64,000 nt of DNA. Source: Piezodorus guildinii (Eukaryota; Arthropoda; Insecta; Hemiptera; Pentatomidae). The DNA lies in the NCBI GenBank assembly GCA_023052935.1, contig CM041297.1, forward strand, positions 87,105,021 through 87,169,020, read 5' to 3'. Every line of letters begins with the position of its first letter. Position 1 is the stretch's first letter. The notes below the pieces were generated by a model. That model did not search any database, had not been told where the DNA came from, and saw only the letters and a list, made by a program, of their open reading frames with translations. Both the position numbers and the translations under genes were made by a program. Of this stretch, positions 11,001 to 21,849 are shown one piece after another.

Positions 11001-12094
11001 ACAAAGGGTAAAGGTTATTTGATGGGATTTCTTGAAATTAATTTTAATCCTGCAAATAAATAATAATAAGAAGAAAAAAAAAATGTTTCCATTCATCAGT
11101 TTCCCAACCATGATATCAAACAGATATATTATTGTATAATAATATTTAAGTAATAGTATTTTTACAAATTGAAACTTTAGAATAAGAGACAAATAAGAAA
11201 ATATTACTATTCTAATTTCATGAATCATAAACCCAATAATCATAATCTTCAGTCACTGTCATTTTAAAGCAGTCATTTATATTTAAAAGCTTTAACATAG
11301 TTAGTTATAGGTATTTTGATATATATAAGCTTTATATAATATGTATTTATATAAGAGAAGGAGAGAGAATATAAGAGATTGGGGAACTGACGGACTAGAG
11401 CAGGGATCAATGATGCCTAAGTTGGATGATTTGTGTTGTTTAATTAATGTTTATAGCCGCCTCTACTTGGGGTTTCCACCCCCCTTCCTACCTCCCCCTA
11501 AAATATCGTCCCAACACATCGAACTGCCTAATGGAGGGTTGTTTAGATTAAATAGATGGCGGGCCAGTTCTCTTGTATTAATACAGCTCCGTCTCCTCCC
11601 CAGTATTTATCTGTTATTGAAGACGGAATTCTAGATTCTGCAGAGAAGGGAATATATAATTTAAGTAGTACAGCTTAGTAACAATGATAACAGTTGTAAT
11701 TAAATTCTTAGTAATAATTACTTGAATATCATGTGTGAATATGGTGTTCAATACATGATTAACTCAGTAAATGGTCTAGTTATGTTGATTGTTGGTGGTT
11801 CAGTTTTATGAAATATTTAAAATACACACTACTATTTTTTTATAATAAAGGGTTATTGTTGCTGTGCTAGAAACAAATAATCCATGAAGGTTAAACGAAA
11901 ACATAAACAATAGTATATATTGAGGAAGTAGAGTCGACTGTTGAAATTCTCATAGGTAAAAATAATGGGTAGTCTGTCGTGTGAAAAACATTTCAATTTT
12001 GAGCAATGTAGAAATAATATTGTACATATTTTGAGTTTTTTTTTTTTTTTTTGTTATATTACTAAAAATTAATATGATAGGTTATTTACTTTAA
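11001..12094. other. Gene-free; GC-richer patch 11375-11640
   Basis: Mostly AT-rich. A plus-strand 97-codon frame at 11341-11634 coincides with a GC-richer patch that looks like the other non-coding islands and has no protein family signature. No repeat match was found. Confidence 0.5.
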
Positions 12095-12400
12095 AACGTG
12101 ATTCTATCGAAACTCAGTGTAACCAGGTTTCAACCCTTCCTTGAAAAACTTCACTCCCATTCTAACCTTCTAGTTTCAATCCTAGTTTCCTCTTCCATTC
12201 CTGACAATCCTCCGAGGCGTCTGAAAAGGAGATGGCCTCGAGACCTTCTAGTTTAGATTACCTAGTGGAGCAGTGCCAATGGGCATTTTCTCTTCATGTC
12301 TATTTCATGTATTTCTGTTAGATAATTTACTTGTATTAATGTATGTTAATGTATTAACTATTACAGTTGTAATTTTCAATAAATGATTAAAAAAAAAAGT
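12095..12400 (+). pseudogene. Jockey-like LINE 3' end with A-rich tail
   Basis: Plus-strand 3' end of a relative of the 10.4-11.0 kb fragment. It encodes 'PRRLKRRWPRDLLV' then a stop (about 12205-12256), followed by a 3' UTR sharing 'gtgccaatggg' and 'tctatttcatgtatttct', and an 'aataaatgatt' plus A-run tail at 12380-12398. The 5' truncation is typical of LINE insertion. Confidence 0.7.
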
Positions 12401-12639
12401 TAAAATATTTTTTAAAAAACTGACTCTTGATTATTTCCCCCTATAAACCTTATTAAAAGTACTGTTTTGACGAGATTAATAATATTTTTAGAATTATTAC
12501 CAAGGATAAAACTTAAATATTTTAATGGCTTGTTTTATTAAGTATATCCCTTTCAAATGGGGTAATTTTGACATCAAACTTATTTTTCTACATTCACTAG
12601 AGATAGATATTAATAGCTAGATAGATATTAAATAAAATG

Positions 12640-12900
12640 ATTTTTTTGTGCGCAAACATTCCGATTTTTTTACGCGACTCCAGGGGAGGCCCTAATATTT
12701 TGCCGAGTATAATGGTCTAATTTCTAGTTGTACCTTCACCTTGTAAAATTTATCGAAATCGGGGAGACACATTCGGGACCCTCTCTTTGTCAGTATAATT
12801 ATTTTTTCAGTATTAACTTTAGTTCAAAGTTCTCAAATTAAATTAAACTGGTGAGGTGAGTGAGTAAGTTGTGTTTTACATGCACAAAATTTTGTATTTA
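12640..12900 (-). repeat. Family A repeat, copy 4 (end segment)
   Basis: Carries the end block in reverse orientation: 'ggtgaggtgagtgagtaagt' then 'tgtgttttacatgcaca', matching the 'tgcaggcaacacacgactttc' end of other copies. More diverged than most. Confidence 0.4.
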
Positions 12901-13059
12901 ACAATTTCTTCCTATATTTCTTATTTGTTGAGTGAACTGAACAGAAACTGTATATATCGAGCCCTTAGCATAAAAGTTAATCTGGCAATATAATTAATTT
13001 TTGTCAATAAATATTTGCTTTTGAGTTTGTGTATATCCATGTATATTAATGACATTGAT

Positions 13060-13300
13060 GGACTGATTGCTAAAGGGATAGGATGATATGGGGGAGATAG
13101 GGAAGGCGGAAGATGGATATTTAGGTAGACAGCTCTAATGGAACGGTCGTGTCCTGAGGACTGGCGCCCACGGGGCCTCTGATTAGGACCACTTTTTGTA
13201 AGGACACTGCCAAACGTCTTCCGTTCTTCGACATGTCCTGTCTCCAGCCCTCAGCAGATCTCTTAAGTCAAGTTGGCTACTATGGTTAATAGATGAAGCA
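13060..13300. promoter_or_regulatory. Candidate conserved non-coding island
   Basis: GC-richer segment around 'ctggcgcccacggggcctct' with no open frame, flanked by AT-rich DNA and a family A copy. Confidence 0.22.
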
Positions 13301-13489
13301 TATCAATGGTTAGGTACATTCCGAAGGAGATCGTCATCATGACGTGAATGTGAATCACACAAATGACTTTTTACATTAGTTTCAGTTCTGATAGTACCCT
13401 AACGGCAGTTGCAGAAAAAATAGAGAAACTAGAGATACTTTATTTTATTGTTTATTTATTTATTTTATCTTGACTCTCTTTTATTTTCA

Positions 13490-14275
13490 CTTACTTATAT
13501 ATGAAATAAATAGTAAGGGAAAGTATTGGGATCATAAAAATTTTCGAATTCCAGTTATCGACCGATACAGATTTTAGGTATCCTGAATCCAAATAACCAA
13601 GTCCTGCAAAAAGGTCTGTGTTTGGCAAGTCTAGCTCAAAAAACCGTGGGTTATATAAAATTGAAATTTCGTATTTATGAGAGCTATATGCCCAAAATAT
13701 TACAGCAACTTTTTCATCAAAATTGGCTTACCAGAAGAGCCACTATGTAATATGCATTTTGCAAATTTTTACGATTTTCTCATTAATGGCTTAAACGATT
13801 TTGATTAAACTCGCTGTATGGATATAAAATTTAATTGGCTTCAATTTGATGTAGGTTTCTTTCTGGTATTAGTCTGGCAGAGCTTAAATACCGAAATTAT
13901 ACTTTAATTTTTTCCATTTCCCAAAATCAAGCATATCATCTTGTTGTCATTGATAAACAACGACTAAATATGCAACATGAGCGAATTTGATTGCCAATTA
14001 AACATATATAGGAAGTGAAACATATTATTTTATTTTTATTTTTATTTTTTTTTTTGCAATTTTAGCGGTTTTAAATATTAGAGTGATGAAAAGCCGATAA
14101 GGTAACTGATTGTTGAAGATACAAATATAAAATATTATTTGACAAATTACATGTTTCTATCAAAACGTTATGTAATTAATTCTTTGATATTTTTTAATTT
14201 CTAAGTTTATTTTAAAATTCTCAAATTAATGTTAATGGAGGCAAGTGAATGTAGTGTGTACCATAATTTTATTTT
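13490..14275 (-). repeat. Family A interspersed repeat, copy 5 (near full length)
   Basis: Reverse-orientation copy with both ends. It starts at the terminal block 'gtaagggaaagtattgggat' with 'aaaattttcgaattcc', passes the central 'gtctggcagagcttaaatac', and ends at 'ggaggcaagtgaatgtagtg'. It gives the full order of family A segments in one copy. No coding capacity is present. Confidence 0.75.
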
Positions 14276-15935
14276 TACTGTCTGAAATACTATATATGAA
14301 ATATTTACTAGATCCCCTGAAATCAGGTTGATTTTCACTTTTCGGTCCAAGATGAACTGTTAGTATGTTATTCGAATATAATTGTACTCATAATAGGAAG
14401 TTTATAAAATAAAAGTTATTTTAGGATTAGATATGGAGCAAAAGAATTAAAGTTTAGTAGTTTAGGTAACAAGTAAAATTGTAATGGCTATTAAAACAAT
14501 CGGCTATTGATTACCATTTGCTGAAAATAAAGACTATTTGTTTTCTACCACCCTTTTTCCAAAATTAAAATTGAATACTATTTAAAAACCAAATATTGTC
14601 AGTAGAATAATTTAATGATTTATACTCATAATACAAACTCATTATTGTGATAATTATGTCATTCATCAGACATATTCATCAAAATACGATTGTGCCCATC
14701 ATTAATATAAGAGTTTTTTGTGATTGTTAGCAATTCCCATCTAAGTTAATTACGCAAGGATAATTAAGTAGGATTTTATAAAGTAACTTAATAAATTAAT
14801 TGAGCTATCTGAGAAAGTGAAGTATAGGAAGACTTGAGCAGTTACGTAGCTCAGTTTTCCTAGATTTCAATAGATTTGTAAGCAGTTTATCATATAATTC
14901 AGTTCACTTGAGTGAGCAATTTCTCTAAAAAAAAGTTAAAGTTGTTTCTGAAGTTCTTCTACAGACAATTTATAGGATGCTATTGCTCGCGTATATCCAT
15001 GATAATAATATCTGTTAACTTACATTTAGATGAAGCACCGACAAAACAAAAGCACTTGTACTGTCTCGTGAAAGGCGAACGAATGATGCTGGACTGAACT
15101 GATTTAATTTGGCGTCGAACGACACCACCATACATGTACACCAAATGCAACGCATTTAAAGAACTTTTTTTTTTATTAAACTGCACTATTTTTGGCCAAA
15201 AATTGCTATTATCGGATCCGGTTTTCCGGATTGCAATCCCTAACCATACCATACAGCCTTAGTCAAAGTATGGGGAAATGGTTGAGGATTCCAGGAATTT
15301 TCGTTTTCAATTGATCTTCGGAAAATTTAGGCAATATAAAATTTTTGAATTTTGTTTTATTCTAGGACCAGGTTTCTTTATTACAAATTTCAAACGAATG
15401 AGGAGCAAAAGAGAAAGGATTGAATTGAAAGGATGCAGTTCTGTATGATGGAGCATAAATATCGGTTGATTAAGTGAGTTCAACTAATCTGAGTGGAGGA
15501 TGAGAAGTTCGGTAATATAGGAAGGTTTGATATTTTTAAACGTTTCGAATAGGTAAGAACCATAGATATTTTTCCGTGAAACAGTAGGATAAAGCCGCGT
15601 TATAGAATATAATAGAATGGAAATTGTATTTGTCTTTGGGGCTTCCCCATACAAATAGAGCCTAGTTTGGCTATAAATTACAATATTATGGTTTTATAAA
15701 CTTTATATACATATCTTTAAAAAAAAAAAAAAAAATAGTGAAAATTTACTAAAACAATTTGACTTTCAAGAATAAATTACAGATTAAAGAATAAACAGTC
15801 ATTGGTGCTATAATAGAAACAATAAATAAACAAACTATCACTTTGAAGATAAAATAAAAATTAACACTGAATAGAAAATGTTCTAGGATAAAGAATTGAG
15901 CACTTTTTGAACTCCCATCATGTAATAGTACACTT
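14276..15935. other. Gene-free AT-rich stretch
   Basis: No credible gene. Around 15330-15560 the minus strand reads short protein-like pieces ('NIKPSYITELL') that could be another decayed LINE, but this is too weak to annotate. An A-run lies at 15720-15735. Confidence 0.5.
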
Positions 15936-15939
15936 TATG

Positions 15940-16900
15940 TAACTTATCTACACTTTCGATACTCAGTATAGCATGGATACTTTGCTTATCAGAAGATTCT
16001 AAGATGAAGTTTTGAAGAAATTATTGTCTACTTTCATTGTGAGCCGGGCAGTGAAGGAGAATGTGATGTAGACTGTTGTAGATAAATCGACTGCATAATA
16101 TACAGCTTTCTTGTGACTTGAACAAAATATGAGCTTTTTCCATAGATTCTAATATGTTCTGGATTTGCAACTCTTAATTGGCTGACACATCTCAATTTCT
16201 TTATATGTACTTTCAATGTGAGGTACGTTTCAGAATCGGGAGCATTGTAATTGCATAGTATTCTATACAAAGGATAGTTAGTCGAATTTAGCGTCCTTTG
16301 TATGTCGGCTGAGAGATAATAAGGTTATGTGCTTTTTCCAGTATGTCGTCTCTGTATTGAAGAAGTCCGTTTGTATGGTGAACAGAAAGCTCTTCTGCAA
16401 AGGCATTTAGCTCGGCTATTGCTCTAAATTGGGACACCCAATTGATGTTTATGTCAGGTTTATTCTTGTCAAATGATTTCAGTCTGTTAAAGCAAAGTTT
16501 TGGAAGTCATTCTTCTGGCATGAACTCGAGCTTGGTCCATAGATTTTTCATCTTTTTTATCACCTTCATGGCTAATGGTTCTTTTCCTGTTTCGAGACGG
16601 ATTATGTAATATGGGGTATTCCTAGGCCATCCAAATAAGTGTTTTAAAAATTCAAGTTGGACCGTTTCGATTGCTTCAAGATGATTGGGACTCCATACTT
16701 CAGAAGCATATAGCAAAGTTGATGAGACCACTGAGTTAAATAAAGTTCTTTTTTTTTCGCAAGAGTCACTTTTCCAAAGCCGCGTTAACTGGGTACGATA
16801 GCCAGGAATATGGTCACGTCTGCAGACAATTTCATCAGACGGCTTACCGTCCGGGAACTTATTCCCCATATTATACCAAGCAACTGTAGTCAATGTAGAG
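15940..16900 (-). pseudogene. LINE reverse-transcriptase C-terminal fragment
   Basis: The longest open piece (16507-16893) contains 'SSTLLYASEVWSPNHLEAIE', the post-catalytic block found in many non-LTR reverse transcriptases, followed by 'LEFLKHLFGWPRNTPYYIIR' and 'ETGKEPLAMKVIKKMKN'. Further downstream, after frameshifts, the minus strand reads 'LHHILLHCPAHN' (about 16037-16080), the usual 'HILLxCP' C-terminal signature. The RT core itself is missing. It is a dead, 5'-truncated copy. It differs from the Jockey-like family at 45-48 kb, and the clade cannot be set from this piece. Confidence 0.7.
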
Positions 16901-16989
16901 AAAGACTAACAAGTTACATTTTTGACATTTTTAAAAGTTAGGAATCATGAAATCTATAGGACTTCTAAGTATTTCCTGTACAGGTTTTA

Positions 16990-17330
16990 GTTAAAGGTGA
17001 CAACGAGAAAAATGTGGGCTCATTATAATGACTTGATATATCCTTGTTTATTTTATCCTCCTCCAATATCGGCCAATGGCCCCACCAACGAATTCCTGAG
17101 AGTCTTAATCAAGCTTCGACGAGGTTCAATGAGGATGCAGAGACAGACCCCATCGACAGGAGAGCAAACAGAGGGACTGATGGACCGGGGATGATTTGTA
17201 TCTTCTAATTTTCTCCCCGTAGCAATAACCGAGGGGTGGACGGGCCTTATCTTCTCCCTAACATTGAGCACTAACATCGCTGTGCTTCTTCCCTGTCCCT
17301 CCAGCTTCTAATAAGGCAATATTTCTCCAG
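16990..17330. promoter_or_regulatory. Candidate conserved non-coding island
   Basis: About 340 bases of balanced composition with sharp AT-rich borders. Short frames occur on both strands with no family signature. Regulatory role inferred only. Confidence 0.25.
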
Positions 17331-17699
17331 ACACTAATAAAATATAACTATATGCTTACCACGAAATGGTTACCCTTAAGATATTAACCCTTATGTATAG
17401 AGGTGAAAAAACCTCCAAATCTTTCACTTTAATCAAATTTAAGTCATTTATTTCAATTATTTATTATTATGATAAAAAAAAATCTTGAAAAAAAAATTAG
17501 GTAAAATACTTTATTTATAATACTTTATTAGGGCCCAATTTTTCCGCTCCCAACTCATCATTTAAAATTATCCTCCAATTCCTCACCGATTTGGAGTTCA
17601 TCTATAATGACAATCTTATATCCAGTTCTAAGGACGATAAGGAGTTGTCACTGATTTCTATTTGTTATATTATATCTAATCACATCCAACAGCCACCTT

Positions 17700-17830
17700 C
17701 CTTACCTTGAAATTTTTCACCTCAATCTATAATTACATTGGTTGTTATCTTGTTTCTTTTAGCTCTGATAAAGGCTCACAATGTTGGCCGAAACGTTGGC
17801 ACGCAATCAAATTAAGTACTACTTGTTATG
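17700..17830 (+). mobile_element. Penelope-like element terminal fragment
   Basis: Contains a block of about 32 bases, 'ataattacattggttgtt' through 'tcttgtttcttttag' (17730-17762), repeated identically at the 3' end of the Penelope-like right arm near 31711-31743. Here the block runs directly into the hammerhead-like motif at 17765, whereas the right arm breaks off at that junction. The two sites together define the element's terminus. Confidence 0.55.
17765..17800 (+). ncRNA. Penelope-type hammerhead-like motif
   Basis: CTGATAAA, a 17-nt hairpin segment (17773-17789; ggc/gcc stem, loop aat), then GAAACGTTGG. It shares the exact spacing of the copies at 20529 and 21125 with different stem bases, so the stem is kept while its sequence changes. 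Whether it folds into an active ribozyme cannot be judged by eye. Confidence 0.5.
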
Positions 17831-17999
17831 TGTGTTTATTTCTGATGACCGCACCCCCAACCTTAAATAATTATAATAGGGTATACAACTGTGATATAGT
17901 ATGATTATATAATTACATTTGTTTCTTCATTATTTAGTTGTTGTTTTTTTTCTTCAATACATAAAAAAATTCTCATAAAAATAACAACAAAATATTTTT

Positions 18000-18560
18000 A
18001 AAAAAACATGTAAACATGCCTGTTACCGGACACCGTGGATGTGTTAGTAGATAATACCTAGGAAGTTCAATATTATTTTCTCTGCTATCCTAGCTATATC
18101 CCAGTATCTACCCCGAGATTCTTCAAGAAGCTTCTCGCAGAGTTCGGTACAGTTCCGCGAGCTCCGAAGCAAAGGCTCTTCACGTAGAAGTCTCTCTCGC
18201 CGAAGGCCTCGTGGAACTTCTCTTGCAGGAAAGGGATACACTTCTTATGACAATAACAATTTATGAATTTCCTTCTTTTCCCTTTCAACCTTATCTGTCT
18301 TATTGAGGTCATTACTCTCGTATCTTAATGTAGGATCCAAAATGATTGCTGACTTTTCGGCCTTAGGATACGCCACAATGCCAGCATATCGCGCGGACCA
18401 CCGAATCTATGCAACAGACCTCATCAAAGCAGGCAAAGTTTTTCTCCTTGAGGAGCCTCATCAATTCATTCTTGACTCGGTGGTGGCGGCGTGTTTAAAG
18501 GAGGGATTTGTTCGGACATTTTCCCAGCACGTGTTTCTGGCTCTCTGTTGCATTTATAAT
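18000..18560 (-). pseudogene. R2-like (REL-endonuclease) LINE fragment
   Basis: The minus strand carries, across at least two frameshifts, the C-terminal region of a non-LTR element of the restriction-like-endonuclease type. A frame at about 18258-18410 reads 'YAGIVAYPKAEKSAIILDPT' then 'LRYES', matching the 'D-I-I-A...I-I-D-P-T-I-R-Y-E' endonuclease core; the expected first aspartate is alanine here. A second frame reads 'CFGARGTVPNSARSFLKNLG', the conserved tail. A degraded 'GKCPN' finger-like remnant lies upstream. The reverse transcriptase is missing. R2/NeSL-type affiliation is from recognised motifs; the exact clade is inferred. Confidence 0.65.
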
Positions 18561-18734
18561 AATAAAAAATATTTCGGTTCAATGTTTATAATTCCTTTTG
18601 AAGATGAAAAACACTGAAATACAAAATTGGATAATTATGGAACTAATTATAATTTTGCAAATGGACGTATATTAATATAAATATGGTTTAAAAAAAAAGA
18701 TTAATAACTAAAAATCCTGCGAGAGTTTTTCTTT

Positions 18735-18985
18735 GCTTAATTCATCTCGCAGTTTTGGCATACCACTTGGGAACACTCGTTGGGTGTTAGATATAGGTAA
18801 AAGTTGAACACCTCTGTCGTTTTTCTATCATTCTTCCGGAAATATGTGATGCACCCAGATGCTTTTATGGGACATCTTGGATCAAAAAATGGTTTGGGAG
18901 AAATTGAACTCCTTGAAACTTTGGGGCTCTTTCCTTTCCATATAATTCTGTTGATGTTCGAGAGACATGACATGTTTTCCATTCT
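18735..18985 (-). other. Short protein-like frame, unrecognised
   Basis: An 81-codon minus-strand frame with a plausible protein composition: 'FFDPRCPIKASGCITYF' in the middle and 'SQVVCQNC' near the end. I do not recognise it. It may be a decayed transposon piece adjacent to the R2-like fragment or a chance frame. Confidence 0.2.
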
Positions 18986-20189
18986 TCAAATGGGAAGATA
19001 TAAGGTAATTCCTTAACGGAATTTTAAGCAAATAGGTTATGAAATTTTGGAAAATCCACTTATTTCAGGTATAGAAAAGCCATTTCAGGATTCCAGTCAT
19101 TAACAATTTCCTCACAAAAACCTTTTTGTATTTCAGCCATACAACTTTTGATAGAAAAAGATGTATTAAAAGTTGAAGGACTTGAAAAAGTTGTTGAAGG
19201 AATAAAGATAAGATAAATGTTGAAGTCCGACAGACCCCACCTAACCTTACGCGTTTATAAATTTCATCTGGCCAATTAAAGGCTAATACAGAAAAATATA
19301 ATGTCAAGAAGGAAAAATCCTGTCTAGTTTACCAATATTGGGAGCTAATGATTCTTGGGGCACTCAGGACCACCACCGGAGATTTTTACTTATTTTTAAA
19401 TGTTCAATAAAATCCACTATATGATAAATTTGATCTTTTATTGATTTTAGAATAGGTAAGTAGGGAACATTAAAAATTCTGTGGGGGGCTGTATACCCCA
19501 CGCCTCCTCTTAAAGGTTAAAAAGGAATAAGTACTATAATTTCGCTGATATACACTTCTCCCCGCACTCAACAATGTCCGACATGAAGCTGAGCTTAAGA
19601 AAACTAATATGTGCAAAGACACGTTGGAGCCTAATATATTCATGCAGGGAGGAGGTAGTGTACACGAGGCTAGAGTTATCTGTGTGCTCTCATTCCAATT
19701 AGAACAGCCAGCTTCTTTTCTTTTTTTTTTAAGGGACTCCTTATAATTTATTTTTTTCCAGGGTGAGCTGCTGACTGAGTGCAAATATTTGAGCAGAGCG
19801 GTTGAACCTTCTCGGGGATCTTTTTATAATTCTAATCACGTAGGAGAGGCTTCTCCTCACCACCGAATTATATAAGGGATCAGCTCTTTTACTTGGCCAC
19901 CTCCGATATGCGAGAAATCATCTTCTTATTTTAGGTAAGGTTTGAACAAAAACATTGCTGATACACGTATAAGGATATCTTATCCAATATTTTTATTTTT
20001 TATTTAACTTTAAGCTCAATCTATATTTATAAAATAATGTCACTATTCACTTACTTCCTTTGGGGTCAACGCAGTCTTTGAAAAATGACAATGGTTGTGA
20101 AACTCGAATTTTTAATGGAGACTGCCCTTACCATCTAAATCTGCGAAAAAAAAAAAAAAAAAAAAAAAAAAATAGAAAAAGAAGATTGA
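18986..20189. other. Gene-free stretch
   Basis: No supported gene or repeat. A short 'aaaaaaaaaa' tract begins near 20147. A GC-richer patch around 19790-19920 is similar to the other islands. Confidence 0.5.
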
Positions 20190-20410
20190 TGAAAATTCGC
20201 TTGTTTGTTTATTTAACGTTACTTTATATTACTGTGGCTAATAGTATGATGCTACAGTGGGAGTCCTAAATTGGGTCTATCCAGGTTCAATTTGGATGAA
20301 GATTTTTAGCCAGTACATGACATCTCACTGGCTCTGAACCACCTTTTTACGTCCCCTCCGAAGAATGGCTTAGCTAATTCCACCTGCGAGTTCGAGCCGA
20401 GCGTGAAAAG
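20190..20410 (-). mobile_element. SINE-like element, family S3 (partial)
   Basis: Shares with 23224-23584 and 52400-52510 the words 'gatgctacagtgggagtcct', 'cgtcccctccgaag' and the 'cacctgcgagttcgagcc' end. On the minus strand that end reads as a pol III B-box-like 'ggctcgaactcgc', and the opposite end is an (AAAT/AAAC)-type tail ('tttgtttgtttattta' on plus). Confidence 0.55.
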
Positions 20411-20454
20411 GTGACCCAAGCGAAAATTAGTGTAAGCGAACGCTTGTGAATGTT

Positions 20455-20705
20455 CACGAAAGTAACAGGAAAACCTAGGTAACAGGAGTAACCTAAAAGT
20501 AACAGGAGGCTACCTCAAAGAAGTAACCCTGATGAAGACCTGCTATGTGTGTCGAAACGTTGGTTTTAAATAGTTAAATTATAAATCTGAATTTACCTCA
20601 ATCGTGGTTGGTTTTCCACCTTAATTTAAGAAATAAGTTCCTCTTATCGTATAGATCTGCATGAAAGGTGGGAGAAGAGGTAGGTGAAACTCGAGAAGTC
20701 ATTAT
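20455..20705 (+). mobile_element. Penelope-like terminal repeat, copy 1
   Basis: Contains the hammerhead-like motif at 20529, then 'ggttttaaatagtt', 'ttaagaaataagttcctctt' and 'gaagaggtaggtgaaactcg'. The same series recurs at 21105-21290 in the same orientation, spaced about 590 bases. The pair looks like the tandem terminal repeats of a Penelope-like element whose interior has decayed. Confidence 0.5.
20529..20566 (+). ncRNA. Penelope-type hammerhead-like motif
   Basis: CTGATGA (20529-20535), one extra A, a 17-nt hairpin (20537-20553; gac/gtc plus a tgc/gtg inner stem with wobbles, loop tat), then GAAACGTT. The bases just outside, 'aacc' and 'ggtt', can pair as a 4-bp stem I. In a canonical hammerhead the hairpin follows CTGATGA directly, so the extra A is a reservation. 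Confidence 0.5.
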
Positions 20706-21104
20706 TTTTTTTATTTTAATGAATTCGGTTAACAACATCAAATATTGTATTATAAAAAATCCAATAATACCATTAATTTTTTTTTAAATATAACAAAGCT
20801 AAATGATAGAGTTATACTAAAACAAACGATTGTAATACAAATGTTATGTAATCATAAAAGATTTTAAATAAAAATGAAGTTCTTTTGCAACATAAATCTG
20901 AAATTTTCCTATTCGTGAGGGGTTTTCCATCTTAACTTATAGAATTATGTTCATCTAAAAAGCATAAGTTTTTAGCCATTTGAAATTATTTAGAAAAATT
21001 AATTATAATTCAACATGTTTTCATGAGAATCTGCAAATAAAAAATTGACACGAAGCCCAGCCAAATATTGCTTGTTATTAATAATTGCAGAATTCAGCTT
21101 CCTA

Positions 21105-21290
21105 TCCTCAAAGAAGAAGTAACCCTGATGAAGACCCACAACGTGTGTCGAAACGTTGGTTTTAAATAGTCTTCTCATTCGAAGGTGTTTTTTCACCTTA
21201 ACTTAAGAAATAAGTTCCTCTCATCGTTTAGATCACCAAGAAAGGTGAAAGAAGAGGTAGGTGAAACTCGAACAGAGGGGGAAGGAATTT
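21105..21290 (+). mobile_element. Penelope-like terminal repeat, copy 2
   Basis: Direct repeat of the 20455-20705 segment with the same hammerhead-like motif, 'ttaagaaataagttcctctc' and 'gaagaggtaggtgaaactcg'. Slightly shorter between motif and 'ttcctctc'. Confidence 0.5.
21125..21161 (+). ncRNA. Penelope-type hammerhead-like motif (best copy)
   Basis: CTGATGA, A, a 17-nt hairpin (21133-21149) with stem gac/gtc, one mismatch, cac/gtg and loop aac, then GAAACGTTGG. The outer 'aacc'/'ggtt' stem is kept. Compared with 20529, two inner pairs change to wobbles without loss of pairing. Confidence 0.55.
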
Positions 21291-21534
21291 TTTCCTAATA
21301 AATTCGAATAATAACAATGTTAATATAAAATAATGTCGAACTTTCAATTTTTAGCCTAGTGATCCGGTTTTCCAAGAAATCCCATTAACCTCGAAGCACC
21401 AAGTTAAAAAGAAACCATATCCACCCTAGAATCCAAACTAACACTTCTAATATATGTAATGAGGTGTTATTTTTCTCTAACGCGTGGCAAACTGAAGAAT
21501 AAACGTTTATTAATATTAATGTTTTTCATTTCAA

Positions 21535-21700
21535 GGGAGGAGGTTGTGGACCCGGCGGAGTATGATTGATGCCTGACGGGAGCCTTCAGAGCAGCTAATA
21601 GAAAATTATACTCAGGCATCAGTCAGTGTCACATCTCTCGTCAGTCCATTCCACGTCAGGGGTGCGGTCAGGAATCCGATGGAGGGGGGGGGAACTCGAA
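21535..21700. promoter_or_regulatory. Candidate conserved non-coding island with TGATTGAT
   Basis: GC-richer segment carrying TGATTGAT (21563-21570), which matches the known Exd/Pbx consensus, and several 'gtcag' words. No open frame. The motif can occur by chance. Confidence 0.28.
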
Positions 21701-21849
21701 GAAGGATTAATTTAATTTATTTTTAAATGATGGGATCTTTGCATTCATTACAGGTTCACAGGCATAGATTCAATATATTCCTTACAATACAAAACGAATT
21801 TCATAAATTTATTCGTGTTCGTTCTCTCAGTATTTATTTTCCATGCCTA

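Noticed and set aside
16997..17277. Short opposed frames in a GC-richer patch
   Set aside because: Both strands open over the same bases, no protein signature; treated as a non-coding island.
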